From Prostheceraeus crozeri (Eukaryota > Platyhelminthes > Polycladida > Euryleptidae): a stretch of DNA of 64,000 nucleotides. Each line of letters opens with the position of its first letter. The first letter of the stretch is position 1. The notes beneath the pieces are model-generated. The model saw only the letters and a program-made list of their open reading frames with translations, was not told the DNA's origin and did no database searches. The stretch spans positions 156,327 through 220,326 of the forward strand of contig CAJQUW010003149.1 of assembly GCA_907163375.1 (NCBI GenBank), read 5' to 3'. Position numbers and translations under genes: made by a program. This document shows, piece by piece, positions 49,015 to 59,448 of the stretch.

Positions 49015-49140
49015 CGCATACAGATGTTTAGAATCGATCTCTTCGTCTGGGAATTTCTTCAATAACCGTGCTCTCGATTCAGCATCAGGACTAAGAGGCA
49101 TTCCATCGGCATCGACGTAAATTGGATCGATTCCTGCACC
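49015..49140 (-). CDS. ERICH3: ERICH3-like exon 6
   Basis: 126 bases (42 codons), phase 0 at both ends, acceptor ATTACAG and donor GTGAGT. Encodes GAGIDPIYVDADGMPLSPDA then ESRARLLKKFPDEEIDSKHL, ending YA. The acidic/proline segment followed by a short charged helix leads directly into exon 7 (LDSVALREYAKVLERYEKG), which makes the junction look natural. No named domain. Confidence 0.8.
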
Positions 49141-49203
49141 CTGTAATGAGGTGGATCATTGCAGGTAATGAATAAATTACCTCTGTGAGAGTCAGCAGCT
49201 TAC

Positions 49204-49332
49204 CTGATCGCTTACATCACCCTGACTGCCGTGAGCTTCACCACGTAGGCGATTAGGAGAACGCTTCGGACGTCGAACACGGCCAGACATGAGCGGCAGA
49301 ATATCCTCATCTCCTTTGCGATGTCTCTCAGC
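49204..49332 (-). CDS. ERICH3: ERICH3-like exon 5
   Basis: 129 bases (43 codons), codon boundaries at both ends; acceptor TTTTGCAG after a pyrimidine-rich tract, donor GTAAGC. Encodes AERHRKGDEDILPLMSGRVR then RPKRSPNRLRGEAHGSQ and ends DVSDQ. This is a basic, Ser/Arg-rich linker with no named domain. The same frame is open for about 120 bases upstream (Gly/Ser-rich), so an alternative acceptor further 5' is possible; the good pyrimidine tract decided the start I give. Only 63 bases separate it from the next exon. Confidence 0.78.
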
Positions 49333-52155
49333 CTGCAAAACAAACATATCTGGGATGAAGCCTGCTGGTGAGGTGCCACCGTTCTCAGTAGAGAGATTAC
49401 TGACCATGCCCTTGTGAGGCTGGCCGGTGCCTGCTGAAGAGGCATCACCGCGCTCTCACTTGAAGGGACATTACCCCCAAACTTAATGAGACTGACCGCC
49501 TCGAGAAGAACCACTGCTCTCCCGAATAAGCCTTCGTGACCATAATATCATCAAACTTATTATTTTCAAAGGCTGCAACCCAACTTTAAATAAATGCAGG
49601 TTATCTTGCATTTATAGAACTAAGCATTTATAGATTAAATCATTATCAACCTATTGCTAAATACCGTTTACACTGTCCGTCTTAAACCATAGATAATTTC
49701 AACTCCATCAACTTTTTGCCATGCATTATCCGAAAATTCAAAGTTCAAACGGATGCCAAAGCATTCGTGGATATTCACCATTTGGTGATGGAACTTTTTA
49801 CGTCTTTGGTCGATGCATAAACTATTCTTCAAGTAAATTAGTCAATCCGTTCAGTTAAATTTGCAGACGAAGGACACAAACTTGAAAAATACGACAAGTA
49901 CTTCCTCAAAAGACTTTGCACTCATCTCTCATGCTAATTTACGAAATGTATCAAAATTTGCAGTTGCTTCATCTGATCCAAAATGCTTCATCCACAAGAA
50001 CATAGCGAAGATGAACATAAATCTCATCTTTATGAATATTACATTCAAACTGTCTCCACTCATGTTAATCTCTGACTCATTGTTAGAAGATGATTCGTAG
50101 CCAAGACAACATCTGTGTGAACCACAGCTTCAGTAAACATCTGATCCGAGGTGAGATCATCAGTATGAGATACGTGAAATGGTGAACAAGCTCAAATCTA
50201 TGTGATGTGAGAAGAAACAAGCGTCTGGCCGATGGCAAAAATGATATTTTGTACGGTCAATGGCTTCAAACAGCTTCTATGATAGACACCCGATGAACCC
50301 GGTGCATAAATCTCGAGAAAACTTTATTGTAAATTTATGTAGAAGTATTTATAGGGACGAAATAAAATTTAGGACATTTGGGACAAACCCATGTCTGTCC
50401 GATACATTGCTGTCACTAGAGGTACCATGTGCATCTACATTTACGATTTTTCGAATTATTCACTCATGAATGATAGATTAAGCAAGTAAATTATTTACAT
50501 AATTAATTTCCTTTTTCTTTAACTAATCATCGATTTGCCATAATGCTACAGTACTTACAGTGTTCCATATAAACTATAAATATAGCAGTTACTTCCCATT
50601 AAAGCAAAATCCATTCATTTAAACAAAGCAAATGACTAGATTCGGGTTTCTGCATATAACCATCATGCAAGAAATGAATGTGTGATCGAAGTATGCAGAG
50701 TCCTGCATTTGCCATTGGTACTTGTAGTAGTACCTTCCTCCGGATGAAAATTGTCTAATTAGGGACGATGTGACCCTTTATGGATCTCTAGGAAATTAAA
50801 CACAACCAAAGATGATTATGAAATATGCACATTATTTTATCTTTGAACACAACAGACTGTCGCAAATATGCAAACTGAGAGTTATCCAAAAATAGTAGCG
50901 TTCCAAAAAGCAAATTTATTAAGGAAAGTATTCTATGCATGAATTAATTGTTTCAATGGGAAAAAGAAACTTCAGCCGACCGTTTAACCCTACATAAATG
51001 TACTAGAAGGGTTGAACCGATCTTGAGCAGCAACGCTCTGTTCCTGCTTTTAACAATGATAATTAATATTCTTTATCAAAACTTTCGGGAAAAGGACGAG
51101 CCCATAAACCAAAGGTGTCTTCAACTGACTGACGGTGAAATGCAAAGAGATCAATATAAGAATGATCAAGAAGAACAACCTAGTAAAGATAATCTTCGAT
51201 TTCAATTTTCAAATACTACAGTTAGGTAGGAGATACACAGAATCAGCCATTAGTCATTTGAAAAGAAATGTTGCAATGTGCGACTTGCGGTACTCCTCTG
51301 TAGCTCCCACTTAACAATACGCATTGCATTAAACGCTTTGTCTATGAACAGCAATAGAAATCGAATTATTGCTTTCAAAGCATGCTAGATTTTCGGTATC
51401 CACAATATCGGATGGTATCGGACAATCGATGTCTATTAAAGTCAATTACCATGTGTTTGATTGCACATTTTGAATCCATCATTATATTTTACCAGATATT
51501 TGCCGACCTATTGAAATGTCACTATTGTCGCTAGCAAGTGATATGGAAAAAATGGAGGCTACTTCTGGACTACTCTATTTCAATGCACTGCACCACAAGA
51601 ATGCTGTAATACACACACTAGTAGCTTAAAATCAGTGCCGTCACTCCTTTTTTCCAATCAACAAATTTCTGCACAATGTAGCTAGTGCTAGCTGTATTCT
51701 GTTTATGAGTTGTTGCTTTCCAAACTATCGAAACGCAAGACATGTTTATTGCCGCATAGCTCGCAGTGCATCCACCATAATTGAACGAACTGTCTATGTT
51801 ATTTGAAACACGAGACGCGAGGCGTCGAGTGCCTTAAGTAACATAGACAGTGAGTTCAATTACAGGTGGAAGCAGGATAAGCAATGCGGTATTATATTTC
51901 CTGCATAATTTTGAGTTCTTGCACTAGTGTGGAGAACTGCAATAATATCTCAATGCATTCAATACATAGATTGTCGATGCAAGAGCCACTTTTTAATGCA
52001 CTGATAAAAATGCAAAGAACTGCAATATCATGCTGGAAATACAGGCTAAAATGCACTAATATTTCATCGATTTTCACCTTTACCTAACCGTGTACCAATG
52101 ACCGTACAATCTCGTAATGCCGTGAATGAGGAAAGTTTTACGACAAAGATTTCAC
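49333..52155 (-). other. Intron 4 of the ERICH3-like gene
   Basis: 2.8 kb without a recognised exon. It holds a 100-base hairpin at 51771-51870, listed separately, and otherwise AT-rich DNA with short chance frames. The 120 bases next to exon 5 (49333-49455) are also open in its frame, so exon 5 may be longer than modelled. Confidence 0.6.
51771..51870. repeat. 100-base imperfect hairpin in an intron
   Basis: Two arms of about 33 bases (about 51771-51803 and 51836-51870) are inverted copies: TCCACC...TTGAAC...CTGTCTATGTTA against TAACATAGACAG...GTTCAA...GGTGGA. The spacer itself contains a small hairpin, GACGC-GAG-GCGTC. It has no coding frame and no obvious target duplication, so it is either a very small foldback element or a structured intronic RNA segment. 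Confidence 0.75.
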
Positions 52156-52329
52156 CTCCTCCCCTTGAGATTCCGCCTCACAATTGTCCCAAGTTTGGGT
52201 TGTGTTGTGTCGACGAGGAACAAAATTCGGGGCACTATCAAAACGCAGCGGACCTGCTAGACCACATGCTAAGGCGTCGGGGGATATGAAAGGCAACGTC
52301 GACTCTAACTGCCCACTCCGACGACCTCG
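52156..52329 (-). CDS. ERICH3: ERICH3-like exon 4
   Basis: 174 bases (58 codons), in phase with the exons on both sides. Acceptor CCCGCAG, donor GTGAAA. It encodes RGRRSGQLESTLPFISPDAL, then CGLAGPLRFDSAPNFVPRRH and an acidic end (EAESQGEE). Vertebrate ERICH3 has a comparable segment with MPILSPHPPVGP after the same helix, so LPFISPDA and AGPLRFDSAP are read as the equivalent. The intron before it is only 117 bases. A + strand open frame across the same bases is a shadow. Confidence 0.82.
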
Positions 52330-52446
52330 CTGCGGGAAGGTGATGCAAGATGAGATTACGCAATACTGAGGTCATGAACAAGCGTGGTGCGTCGGCATTA
52401 GGAATATCAGAACATTAATTATGAACAGATATTAAGAGGAACTCAC

Positions 52447-52644
52447 CCGGACTCTGCGAACTAACTCAATCTTGGCGATCTCCTCTAATTTGCGACGGAT
52501 TGTTACCTGCCTTGATCGCTCCATATCAAGAGTCTTATGGACAATTGCTTGAGCAAGAAGGTCTCTAACATTTCGTCGGTGATCCTTTCTTGAAGTATTG
52601 AGACGAAACACTGACTCTGGCACAACTTCTCCTTGACGTGTGAT
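52447..52644 (-). CDS. ERICH3: ERICH3-like exon 3, conserved N-terminal helix region
   Basis: 198 bases (66 codons), codon boundaries at both ends, acceptor ATTTCAG and donor GTGAGT. The product reads ITRQGEVVPESVFRLN, then SRKDHRRNVRDLLAQAIVHK, TLDMERSRQVTIRRKLEEIA and ending VRRVR. This aligns without gaps to the ERICH3 segment containing LAQAIFHKVLDMERYHQLEI. The heptad-like charge pattern suggests one or two long helices. Together with exon 2 it makes the gene identification secure independently of DUF4590. Confidence 0.93.
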
Positions 52645-53377
52645 CTGAAATGCATTACATTACTTTTAATGTAATAAAGTGGGAAATTTATGGTTACACA
52701 ACATAACAGTGGTAATGCACAAATGTGGAAATGCGCTAAATTCATATATTATATGACTTGTACTGATCTTTTCAGTAAAGAAAGAATTGCATTGTTTATC
52801 GCCTTTTTATATTCCAAATAGCGTAAAAAATTTGATTCTGAAGATGGTATACTCTACATATCAGCTGCTATATTTTAAGTAAATAGAGATAACTGGTGTA
52901 ACAAAAGATGGGCAAACAATATTTACAGTCAATACAGCAGTATGACAAAGATGAATGCAAACTTTATCAATTTTCATGACATGAAAACGACTGACATAGA
53001 TTATCACTTGTAATTACGTGCTGCAAGTACAGATAACATACAACTACAGTCATATTCTATATATTGTTGAATTAACTGTTTCGTAAAGTAATGGTCCTAG
53101 ATTCGCATGGTGCAGTTCCAGATGTGCTATTGCTCCTTCACAAATATTGACCTAAAATAATCGCTAAATTTATAACACAATTACGGTCACATCATTAAAA
53201 ATGGAGGCAGATATTTCACATTTTTGTAAGTGATCGTGATCGCACACATCAATCACAATTGTCTACATTTCTTTAAATCCAAACCATTACAGTTTTGAGT
53301 TTGAGCTCCTGTTATTGTAGACTTCCTGAACACATCTTCTACTGGCGGTAGGAGTTTTGGATTAAAATGGGAAAAAA

Positions 53378-53486
53378 CAAATATTGATAAATTTTTAATA
53401 AAATATTTCAAAATAATATAAAAAAATAAATATAATTCAAATAATATAATTAAAAATTGATTCTTAAATGATTAAAAAACAAATAT
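53378..53486. other. AT-rich low-complexity tract in intron 2
   Basis: A stretch of almost pure A and T, with runs of A, inside the 968-base intron between exons 2 and 3. No coding or mobile-element signal was seen. The rest of the intron holds nothing I recognise. Confidence 0.7.
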
Positions 53487-53612
53487 TGTAGTTGATGACT
53501 ACCACAAAACTTTGAAACAGGTAGTAAAAGCAGGGGATAAAAATTAGTAGATAATGTATATGTATAGTAAATGAAAATATTAATTCGATGAAGTTATTGT
53601 ACTTATACTTAC

Positions 53613-53706
53613 CAATCCAGATTTGATCAAATGCTTCCGCATGCGAGTGTTGTTAAAATATCCAGCTAGATGATGATCGGTTAGGCTATTATAGCCAGCC
53701 AAAGGC
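53613..53706 (-). CDS. ERICH3: ERICH3-like exon 2, conserved N-terminus
   Basis: 94 bases between a pyrimidine-rich acceptor ending TTACAG and a GTAAGT donor. It encodes PLAGYNSLTDHHLAGYF followed by NNTRMRKHLIKSGL. Human ERICH3 carries YNSLMDKHLAGYFNNTRIRR at the same place, so identity is high. This is the best conserved part of the family outside DUF4590. The exon enters with one base of a split codon and ends on a codon boundary. Confidence 0.9.
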
Positions 53707-53866
53707 CTGTAAGTTAGATGGAAAATGTACAGATGAGATGTAGCCTATTGAAAAAATAATGGAATAAATGCGTGCATTTTCATTAAATTACATGCATAGA
53801 CCTTCCCACTCTAGATGTATTTTTACAATGCTTTATTTTCTGTGATTTTTCTCAGCTTCAGCTTAC

Positions 53867-53877
53867 GATAATCTCAT
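53867..53877 (-). CDS. ERICH3: Candidate start exon of the ERICH3-like gene (11 coding bases)
   Basis: On the minus strand an ATG at 53877-53875 is followed by AGA TTA TC and a GTAAGC donor. Its 2-base overhang is the phase the next exon (53706) requires and would give M-R-L-S then P-L-A-G-Y-N-S. ERICH3 proteins also start only a few residues before this Y-N-S block, so a tiny coding start exon is expected. The intron would be 160 bases. This is the weakest link of the model: such a short match can arise by chance and no promoter signal was identified. Confidence 0.33.
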
Positions 53878-53990
53878 ATTCACATCACTAGTTAACTGAA
53901 TTCTTCGAACGGTGGTTAAGCAGAAGTCTTCCCTGGGCAGCTGATTATTTCATTGTGAACAAGAAAAGCAATACTTTACATGACATGACA

Positions 53991-54368
53991 TTAGGACAGC
54001 AGTGCATGAACAGAATTCAACAAATAAGCAATCAGACACTTCATTACGAGAACATAGAAATACGCAACAAACAACAAGCAATAGAAGTCAGCATTCAACA
54101 CAGTAATATCCTCTAAATCTGTGAAGGTAGTATGCCATGATATGAAAAATGTCACAGGGCAATATTTTTTATCTTTGCCCTCCTGGCAGGCAAGATAAAT
54201 TTTCATAGAGACATTCGCATAATAGCATTGTTTATTAGGCAGTTGCCATAGATTTATAGGATAAGCTTTTCTATGAATCCAGCGGTCAAGAAAATCGAAG
54301 AAATCTTCGTCCGCTTCGCGGCCTCGGATTTCTACATTTTCCTGCCCTTCTGGCTTCATAGAATACCT
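53991..54368 (-). CDS. Unrecognised open frame upstream of the ERICH3-like gene
   Basis: About 125 codons read GREADEDFFDFLDRWIHRKA, LPNKQCYYANVSMKIYLACQ and KKYCPVTFFISWHTTFTDL. The first 80 residues look like ordinary protein composition, the last 40 are hydrophobic and less convincing. It matches no family I know. It lies just upstream of the candidate start exon, on the same strand, and could be an upstream exon, a gene fragment or chance. Confidence 0.22.
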   Translation of the reverse strand, partial: RYSMKPEGQENVEIRGREADEDFFDFLDRWIHRKAYPINLWQLPNKQCYYANVSMKIYLACQEGKDKKYCPVTFFISWHTTFTDLEDITVLNADFYCLLFVAYFYVLVMKCLIAYLLNSVHALLS

Positions 54369-54399
54369 ATTATCAAAAATATCAATGGATAAATTCAAT

Positions 54400-57300
54400 T
54401 TAATATTTCTTTCATGTCAGTATGACATAAAGTCAGGCATGATGCCTTTTATATGTAGCAAAACTTTGCTTAAACGGTGCCTGCGGTTCCGGTCACTAGT
54501 GAGACCGTCTTCAATGGCCCGCCTTGACGTGATTGTGTGAAATCGCATCATCAGTGATTGACTTGGTTATTAGGTTATTAGTAGATGCATTTTAATTCGC
54601 AACATAGACCTGCCATGAACATCCTGCACCGTGAGCAGATGCAATGACTTCTCCTTGCCCATTAAACGTCAAAACACTAGCTGCGATATTTTTCGTGTTG
54701 CTGAAAGTTCTCCTTAAAAAGTGCTTCACCCACTTCTACCACGGAGACTGCAGCGTACTCGGCAAAACCGTCTATCTGCGTGTAGAACCTTGTTGTTTCA
54801 TCCTTAATTAACGCAAATCTGGTATTTGCACAAATATACTTGAATTTCAATTGTTTTTCGTAATAGTTTTCCAGTGCTTTGCAATGACTGTTTACGTTAA
54901 CGGTTTTGCCTTTGCATTGATGATTTTCATTCTAAAAATATGCACTTCGCCGAGCATGCGCTTACATGTATAAGGCCAATTGCTATGAAGACCATCGTTT
55001 GACATGGCAGATGAAAATGTTGTGCACGCACAAATTACGCATAAAATTCATTACAACGCATTTAAACGAACATTTAAGAGCATAATGGTGAGAGCATTAT
55101 ACTCACATGTACAACCATCAACTATTACAGGCTTTAGCTATTTGACTATTCTCAAGATCTAGAAACTTTGACATAGATCGGTACCTAACTGAGCAGCTGA
55201 AATGACCCAACAGACAGCTGGCTCCCACTGTAGTCCTATTAACTTAAACAAAAGTGAAACTACTTTCTCTACCTGGGCTGCCACTCTAATAAAAAGATAA
55301 AACCCGGAAAGTCAAATCGGAATGAGCCCCCTAGATTACGCAGTCGTGGGCCCCCTCAAAGTAAGAAACGTACGATTATTCGATATCACACAACCCGGTA
55401 AGCTTTGAAAGCGTTAAAGCAGAAGTTGAGTCTGCTCTAAGAAAGATGTTTCTGAATCCTCCCAGCTAGCAAGTAAATGTATAAAATGATTACTGATGCT
55501 TATTCAATCATCAGCTTCAACAAGGTGCACTAGAATACATTACTCGAACAGCTACTATCTTCAGGAGAACCGTTTTCAAAGGTTAGACGGAGTGTGCTAC
55601 AAAGACCCCTCTACCCTCCCCCCCAATGCAAAATCAGCATGAAGCTATTGAACGATTGACGATTTCAGCTCGATATAAAGACTGCATATTATCGAATAAT
55701 CTACATATAGGCCTATGGATGATTTCACTTAATTGTTTCAAAGACAACTTTCTTCATTTCGCTCAAAAATTTTACATTCAAATTTATAATTCACTATTCT
55801 CGTGCAGTTTTGCCATTTTCTATTCATCGTGCCATGACGTCGCACGGTGCAAGATCCCGTCTTTGTTGTAAAGATTTTTCATGAAACCACTAGGAAATTG
55901 CCGTTCAGCTGTTCGACGTTTGGAAGACTGCTTCAGCAGAGCGGTCTGGTCACATCAAATATCTTCATACAAAATCCATGGTCAGCGCGGTCTATATGCT
56001 TGAGCAGGCATTTCTGTAAGCCATTTTCTTTGGGAGAGCCATTATTCTTTCGAGAAATCCAGAATGTGTGGTAAAATCTTCCTTTCTATGCTGTACGAAA
56101 TATACCGAATGTTATGACGGATAGGAATATCTTCATGCATGATGGAATACCAACGCACTACTACAGACCCATCGTAAATTATTTTAACAGCAGATCTCCT
56201 AAATCCAAGGATGAGAACGCGGTGTCAGAAAAAAATCCGGAAGATGTCTTCTAGTGAGCCCAAACGCTACCTTTTCTGGGGCCCATTTTCAGTTTTGATA
56301 TGATTACAAGTAATCCAAGATTCAATTTTAAATAGTTATGAATCTTTATGCGCCTACACACTATATACCATATGCTGCGACTAAAAAATACATTGACTTT
56401 TAATGAATTAAGGCCATAGATAATAATTAAATAGAGCTCAACCATTTTGAGGCAAAGTGCCGCAGACAAAACCTCCAGCCTTTTATGAGTGTAACTGGTA
56501 GAATTTTTGATGTTTTCAAACAAGAGTATGCTTTCAAACAAGATTATGACAGCTATTTGATAAAGATTGAGCCGTCATAGCACAAGTAAACGCAAAATCA
56601 ACACGAAAAGAAATCCTTATCACTTCTGCAGTTGTTTGCAAGATTTCAATTTTCGCTGGTGTCTTCGCCTAAATTTGGCCGCTTTTGCAACAAGTGATCA
56701 TACAAAATATGCTTTCGTCACTACCTTGTGTTCTCGAAACTATTCAGTAGATTTTTCTTTCACATTTTTCTAGCACGCTTCTTGAATGACACGTTTTGGA
56801 GAGCATCAAAGCGATCAGAACTCAATTCATAATAGACTCCGTAATTACGTCTTTTTCGTCAAGCATTCCCACCTAAATTTATTTCTTACTTCAAAACCTT
56901 GATTACTTGCGTTTCGTCCAGTTTCTTAGGATTGACAAAGGATCACTGACTTCCTTATAGAAGAATCTTCTGCTCAAGAGTCAAGCGGATTTTTAGAAAG
57001 GATCAGCTTTGAATTTGATCACCCTTAAAATTTTCAAGTCCCCTAACAATTTGCATAGCCCCGTTCACAATTTTAAAGAGATCTACATAATCTAAAAAGG
57101 CCGCACATGCTCTTATCTTGTAGGGTGCCGGTCTCTATCCTATAGACCCCTTACAATCTCAAAAGGCCCCCTCACTATCTTAAACGGGCCCCTCACGATC
57201 TAGAGTAGATTTTGGCCATCGTTGACTACCTGTGTGTGCATCATATAAAATATCTAGAATGCATGGAAACCAACGTATGTGATTGTCCAACCAAAGAATA

Positions 57301-57475
57301 CAGCCTAGGTCTGCGGTGGAGACGATCTCACACATTTTCAATATTCAGGTCATCTATTATTCAGTAATAATATTCAATTCATCAACATATTACGCATTCA
57401 GATGGATCATAATTGAATTTTAAGGACGCACACGCCGCTACTGGTTATTTACACGTAGACGAGAAAATCTGCGAT
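54400..57475. other. Upstream flank, no gene recognised
   Basis: Three kilobases without a supported gene. Around 57035-57205 there are several imperfect copies of a roughly 22-base word (GCCCCCTCAC-ATCT-AAA and variants), with a related fragment near 55326-55365 (GGGCCCCCTCAAAG). No promoter element could be assigned. Confidence 0.5.
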
Positions 57476-59448
57476 CTAGGGCGGTTTTTCATTGACCTAA
57501 AAAATTACGAATTTTGACTTTATTTTCAAGTAAATTTTTACCTAAAATTTTGACTTAAATGTAAAATTTTTACCCAATCTTTTTACCTAATTCAGTTTTG
57601 TTTAACCGAAGAAAACATCATTTCAGACTCACAAGAAAACGTTACATGCTTTAATTAAAGAAACACATTTTATTATTGAACCCACAAATACAAAGTTCTT
57701 CACGACAAGAAGGAATGCCTCTTAAACAACGAGTTAATTGTTACTGGCGTTGTAATTCATTATTGCATAGCATTTAATGTTTTGGGGAGAAAAGTTTCTG
57801 TTAAAACGCAAGAGATTTTCAACTGGGAAAAGCTTCGTTCGATCGCAGCTGTGGTTGATTGTGCACATAACAGAAGATTGTATTCAGTTGGTGAAATATC
57901 GTCACGTGCCAAGTTAACAATCTCCATGATATCATTCTTAGATAAACGCAAGTTTATATATGATTTGATTTCACAGGGATCAATTCCGAAATCCAGACTG
58001 TTTACGTCCTGTATTACCTAACGAATGTTGTAATGTCTGCATCGCTCCATTAGATGATGCAGAGGTCTATACGTTGCCACATCCACGAGTTGGTCAACAA
58101 TTACTGTGCTGGAAACTGCAGATTTTGCACGACTTACAAGTAATCCATCATCCTCGAAACTCAACACAATTTGTTTGACGTCGGAAAAGTGGTCTGCATA
58201 CCAAAAAGCCGCGTTTAACCATGTTCCCCACCTGGTTACGACCGGCTTTGGTGGACTTCCAATCGATGCAAAAAGAAGACGGCGATCACCATTTTTAACA
58301 GTGGCAGCCTTGATTGAGGAAATCAAACTGTCGACAGCCTCATACTTCGACTTCACAAGCAATGTACAGCTGTGCAACAGGTGCGCCATACACGTTACAT
58401 GAAATAATGATGGATACATAGACTTCAAAGTTTTGCCCGCAAGAGTCATATAACGAACTGCATCAGATAGCAGTAAAAGGAAATTATTGCGATGAACATT
58501 TAAATCTTTAGCAAATTATTATTAACAATTTATCAATAGCATGACACACTGTTTGATGATTGATGTTTCCTTCTAGCTGTCTACAGTCATATAGATAAGT
58601 AACTTCAGGCTTTTCTAGAATTCCGACAAGAATGTTCATAAACTTCCGACCAGAAATTTCCGTTTCGTCCACCATTATAAATATTTTTCTCCATTCACAT
58701 ATCGAAACAATTTCTGTTGTTCTAACTGAAAGAGTTTTGGCACATGTTGCCGACATGATGACTCAGATGGGCAATGATGACCCATAAAATCAAATAAATC
58801 TCGTATCGCTTGATGCTCCAATTTATGTAAAGGAATGTCAGCGGCTAAAAGCGCTGTTGTTACATGCTTAGCCAGATCAGGTTTGAAGTTCAAGGAGGTC
58901 TGACTTTCATGCTTTGATGAGGTGGGTACTGATGATGAAGAGTTAATTTTTTGTAAATTCGTCGCATGTTTGGCACTTTTACGATGACTGTCAATCATAA
59001 ACTGTTTCGCGTATTTCACCGGGCATTCACAAAGCACACAGAAAAGTTCATTCCTTGGTGTTACTTTAAATTCTTGAGGATATTGGCAAGTAATTCTTTT
59101 GCACTTGGATGCATCACTTTCAGCTGTCTTGGGCATTTCGAACAATCGAAGATAGTCAGTGTCAGTTAACAAAAAGATGTAGTTATGTGCGTTGAAATCC
59201 TTGCGAGAATATTTGGTGTCCCAATAGCTTAGCTTTTTGTTTTGATTGAAAAGAGTTCGGGAAACACAGATCTAAAAATAGCGCCTGGGAAGACGAGATC
59301 CTGAAAAATTTACTGTCTTATTTAAACTTTTTGACCTTATTTGACTACATTTGACCTTATTTTCACTCTATTGACTATATTGACTTCATTTGTTTATTTT
59401 AACCGTATTTTTACTTTACTGACCTTTTGACTTTATTGACCGCCCTAG
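57476..59448 (-). mobile_element. hAT transposon with short terminal and repeated subterminal motifs
   Basis: Ends CTAGGGCGGT (57476-57485) and ACCGCCCTAG (59439-59448) are exact inverted copies. An 8-base flanking duplication is not obvious. Just inside each end is a cluster of short words of the type TTTGACCTTA / TTTTACCTAA: about seven at the left (57490-57600) and about ten at the right (59320-59440), all in the same orientation. Such subterminal arrays are known transposase-binding sites in hAT elements. The transposase pieces lie on the minus strand between. Length 1,973 bases. Confidence 0.85.
57720..59172 (-). pseudogene. hAT transposase, CGBP1-like group, broken
   Basis: Order of parts on the minus strand: MPKTAESD... 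and a BED-like zinc finger, LFCVLCECPVKYAKQFMIDS with HRKSAKH (about 59020-58960); KPDLAKHVTTALLAADIPLH (about 58885); LVGILEKPEVTYLYDCRQLEG (about 58620-58560); NNFLLLLSDAVRYM and FHVTCMAHLLHSCTLL (about 58470-58370); IGSPPKPVVTRWGTWLNAAF (about 58260-58205); and the C-terminal dimerisation motif STTAAIERSFSQLK (57858-57810). The pieces sit in different frames, with breaks near 58675-58700, 58505 and 58018. It resembles the group of hAT elements related to the CGG-repeat-binding protein CGBP1, common in invertebrates. Confidence 0.85.

Larger units (their letters stand above)
88..53877 (-). other. ERICH3: ERICH3-like host gene (whole visible span, partial at 3' end)
   Basis: A single split gene on the minus strand. 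I joined exons by hand from GT-AG signals, open frame and codon phase: 53867-53877 (tentative), 53613-53706, 52447-52644, 52156-52329, 49204-49332, 49015-49140, 45720-45914, 45251-45589, 38451-38655, 38203-38389, 36873-36967, 29017-31137, 23683-23757, 17482-17505, 17318-17386, 13700-13764, 4405-4552, 531-662, 88-292. Every junction is in phase and gives no stop, about 1,530 codons before the window edge. The N-terminal 100 residues and the DUF4590 block match what I remember of vertebrate ERICH3; the Glu/Ser-rich tail has the same character but a different sequence. ERICH3 is known as a ciliary protein; its molecular activity is not settled. Inference: ciliary or axonemal role here. Some small symmetric exons may be missing. 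The first exon and the part beyond base 88 are the least certain. Confidence 0.88.

Noticed and set aside
52098-52369. + strand frames with PPPLEIPPHNCPKFG
   Set aside because: Antisense of exon 4, which has proper splice sites and a family match.
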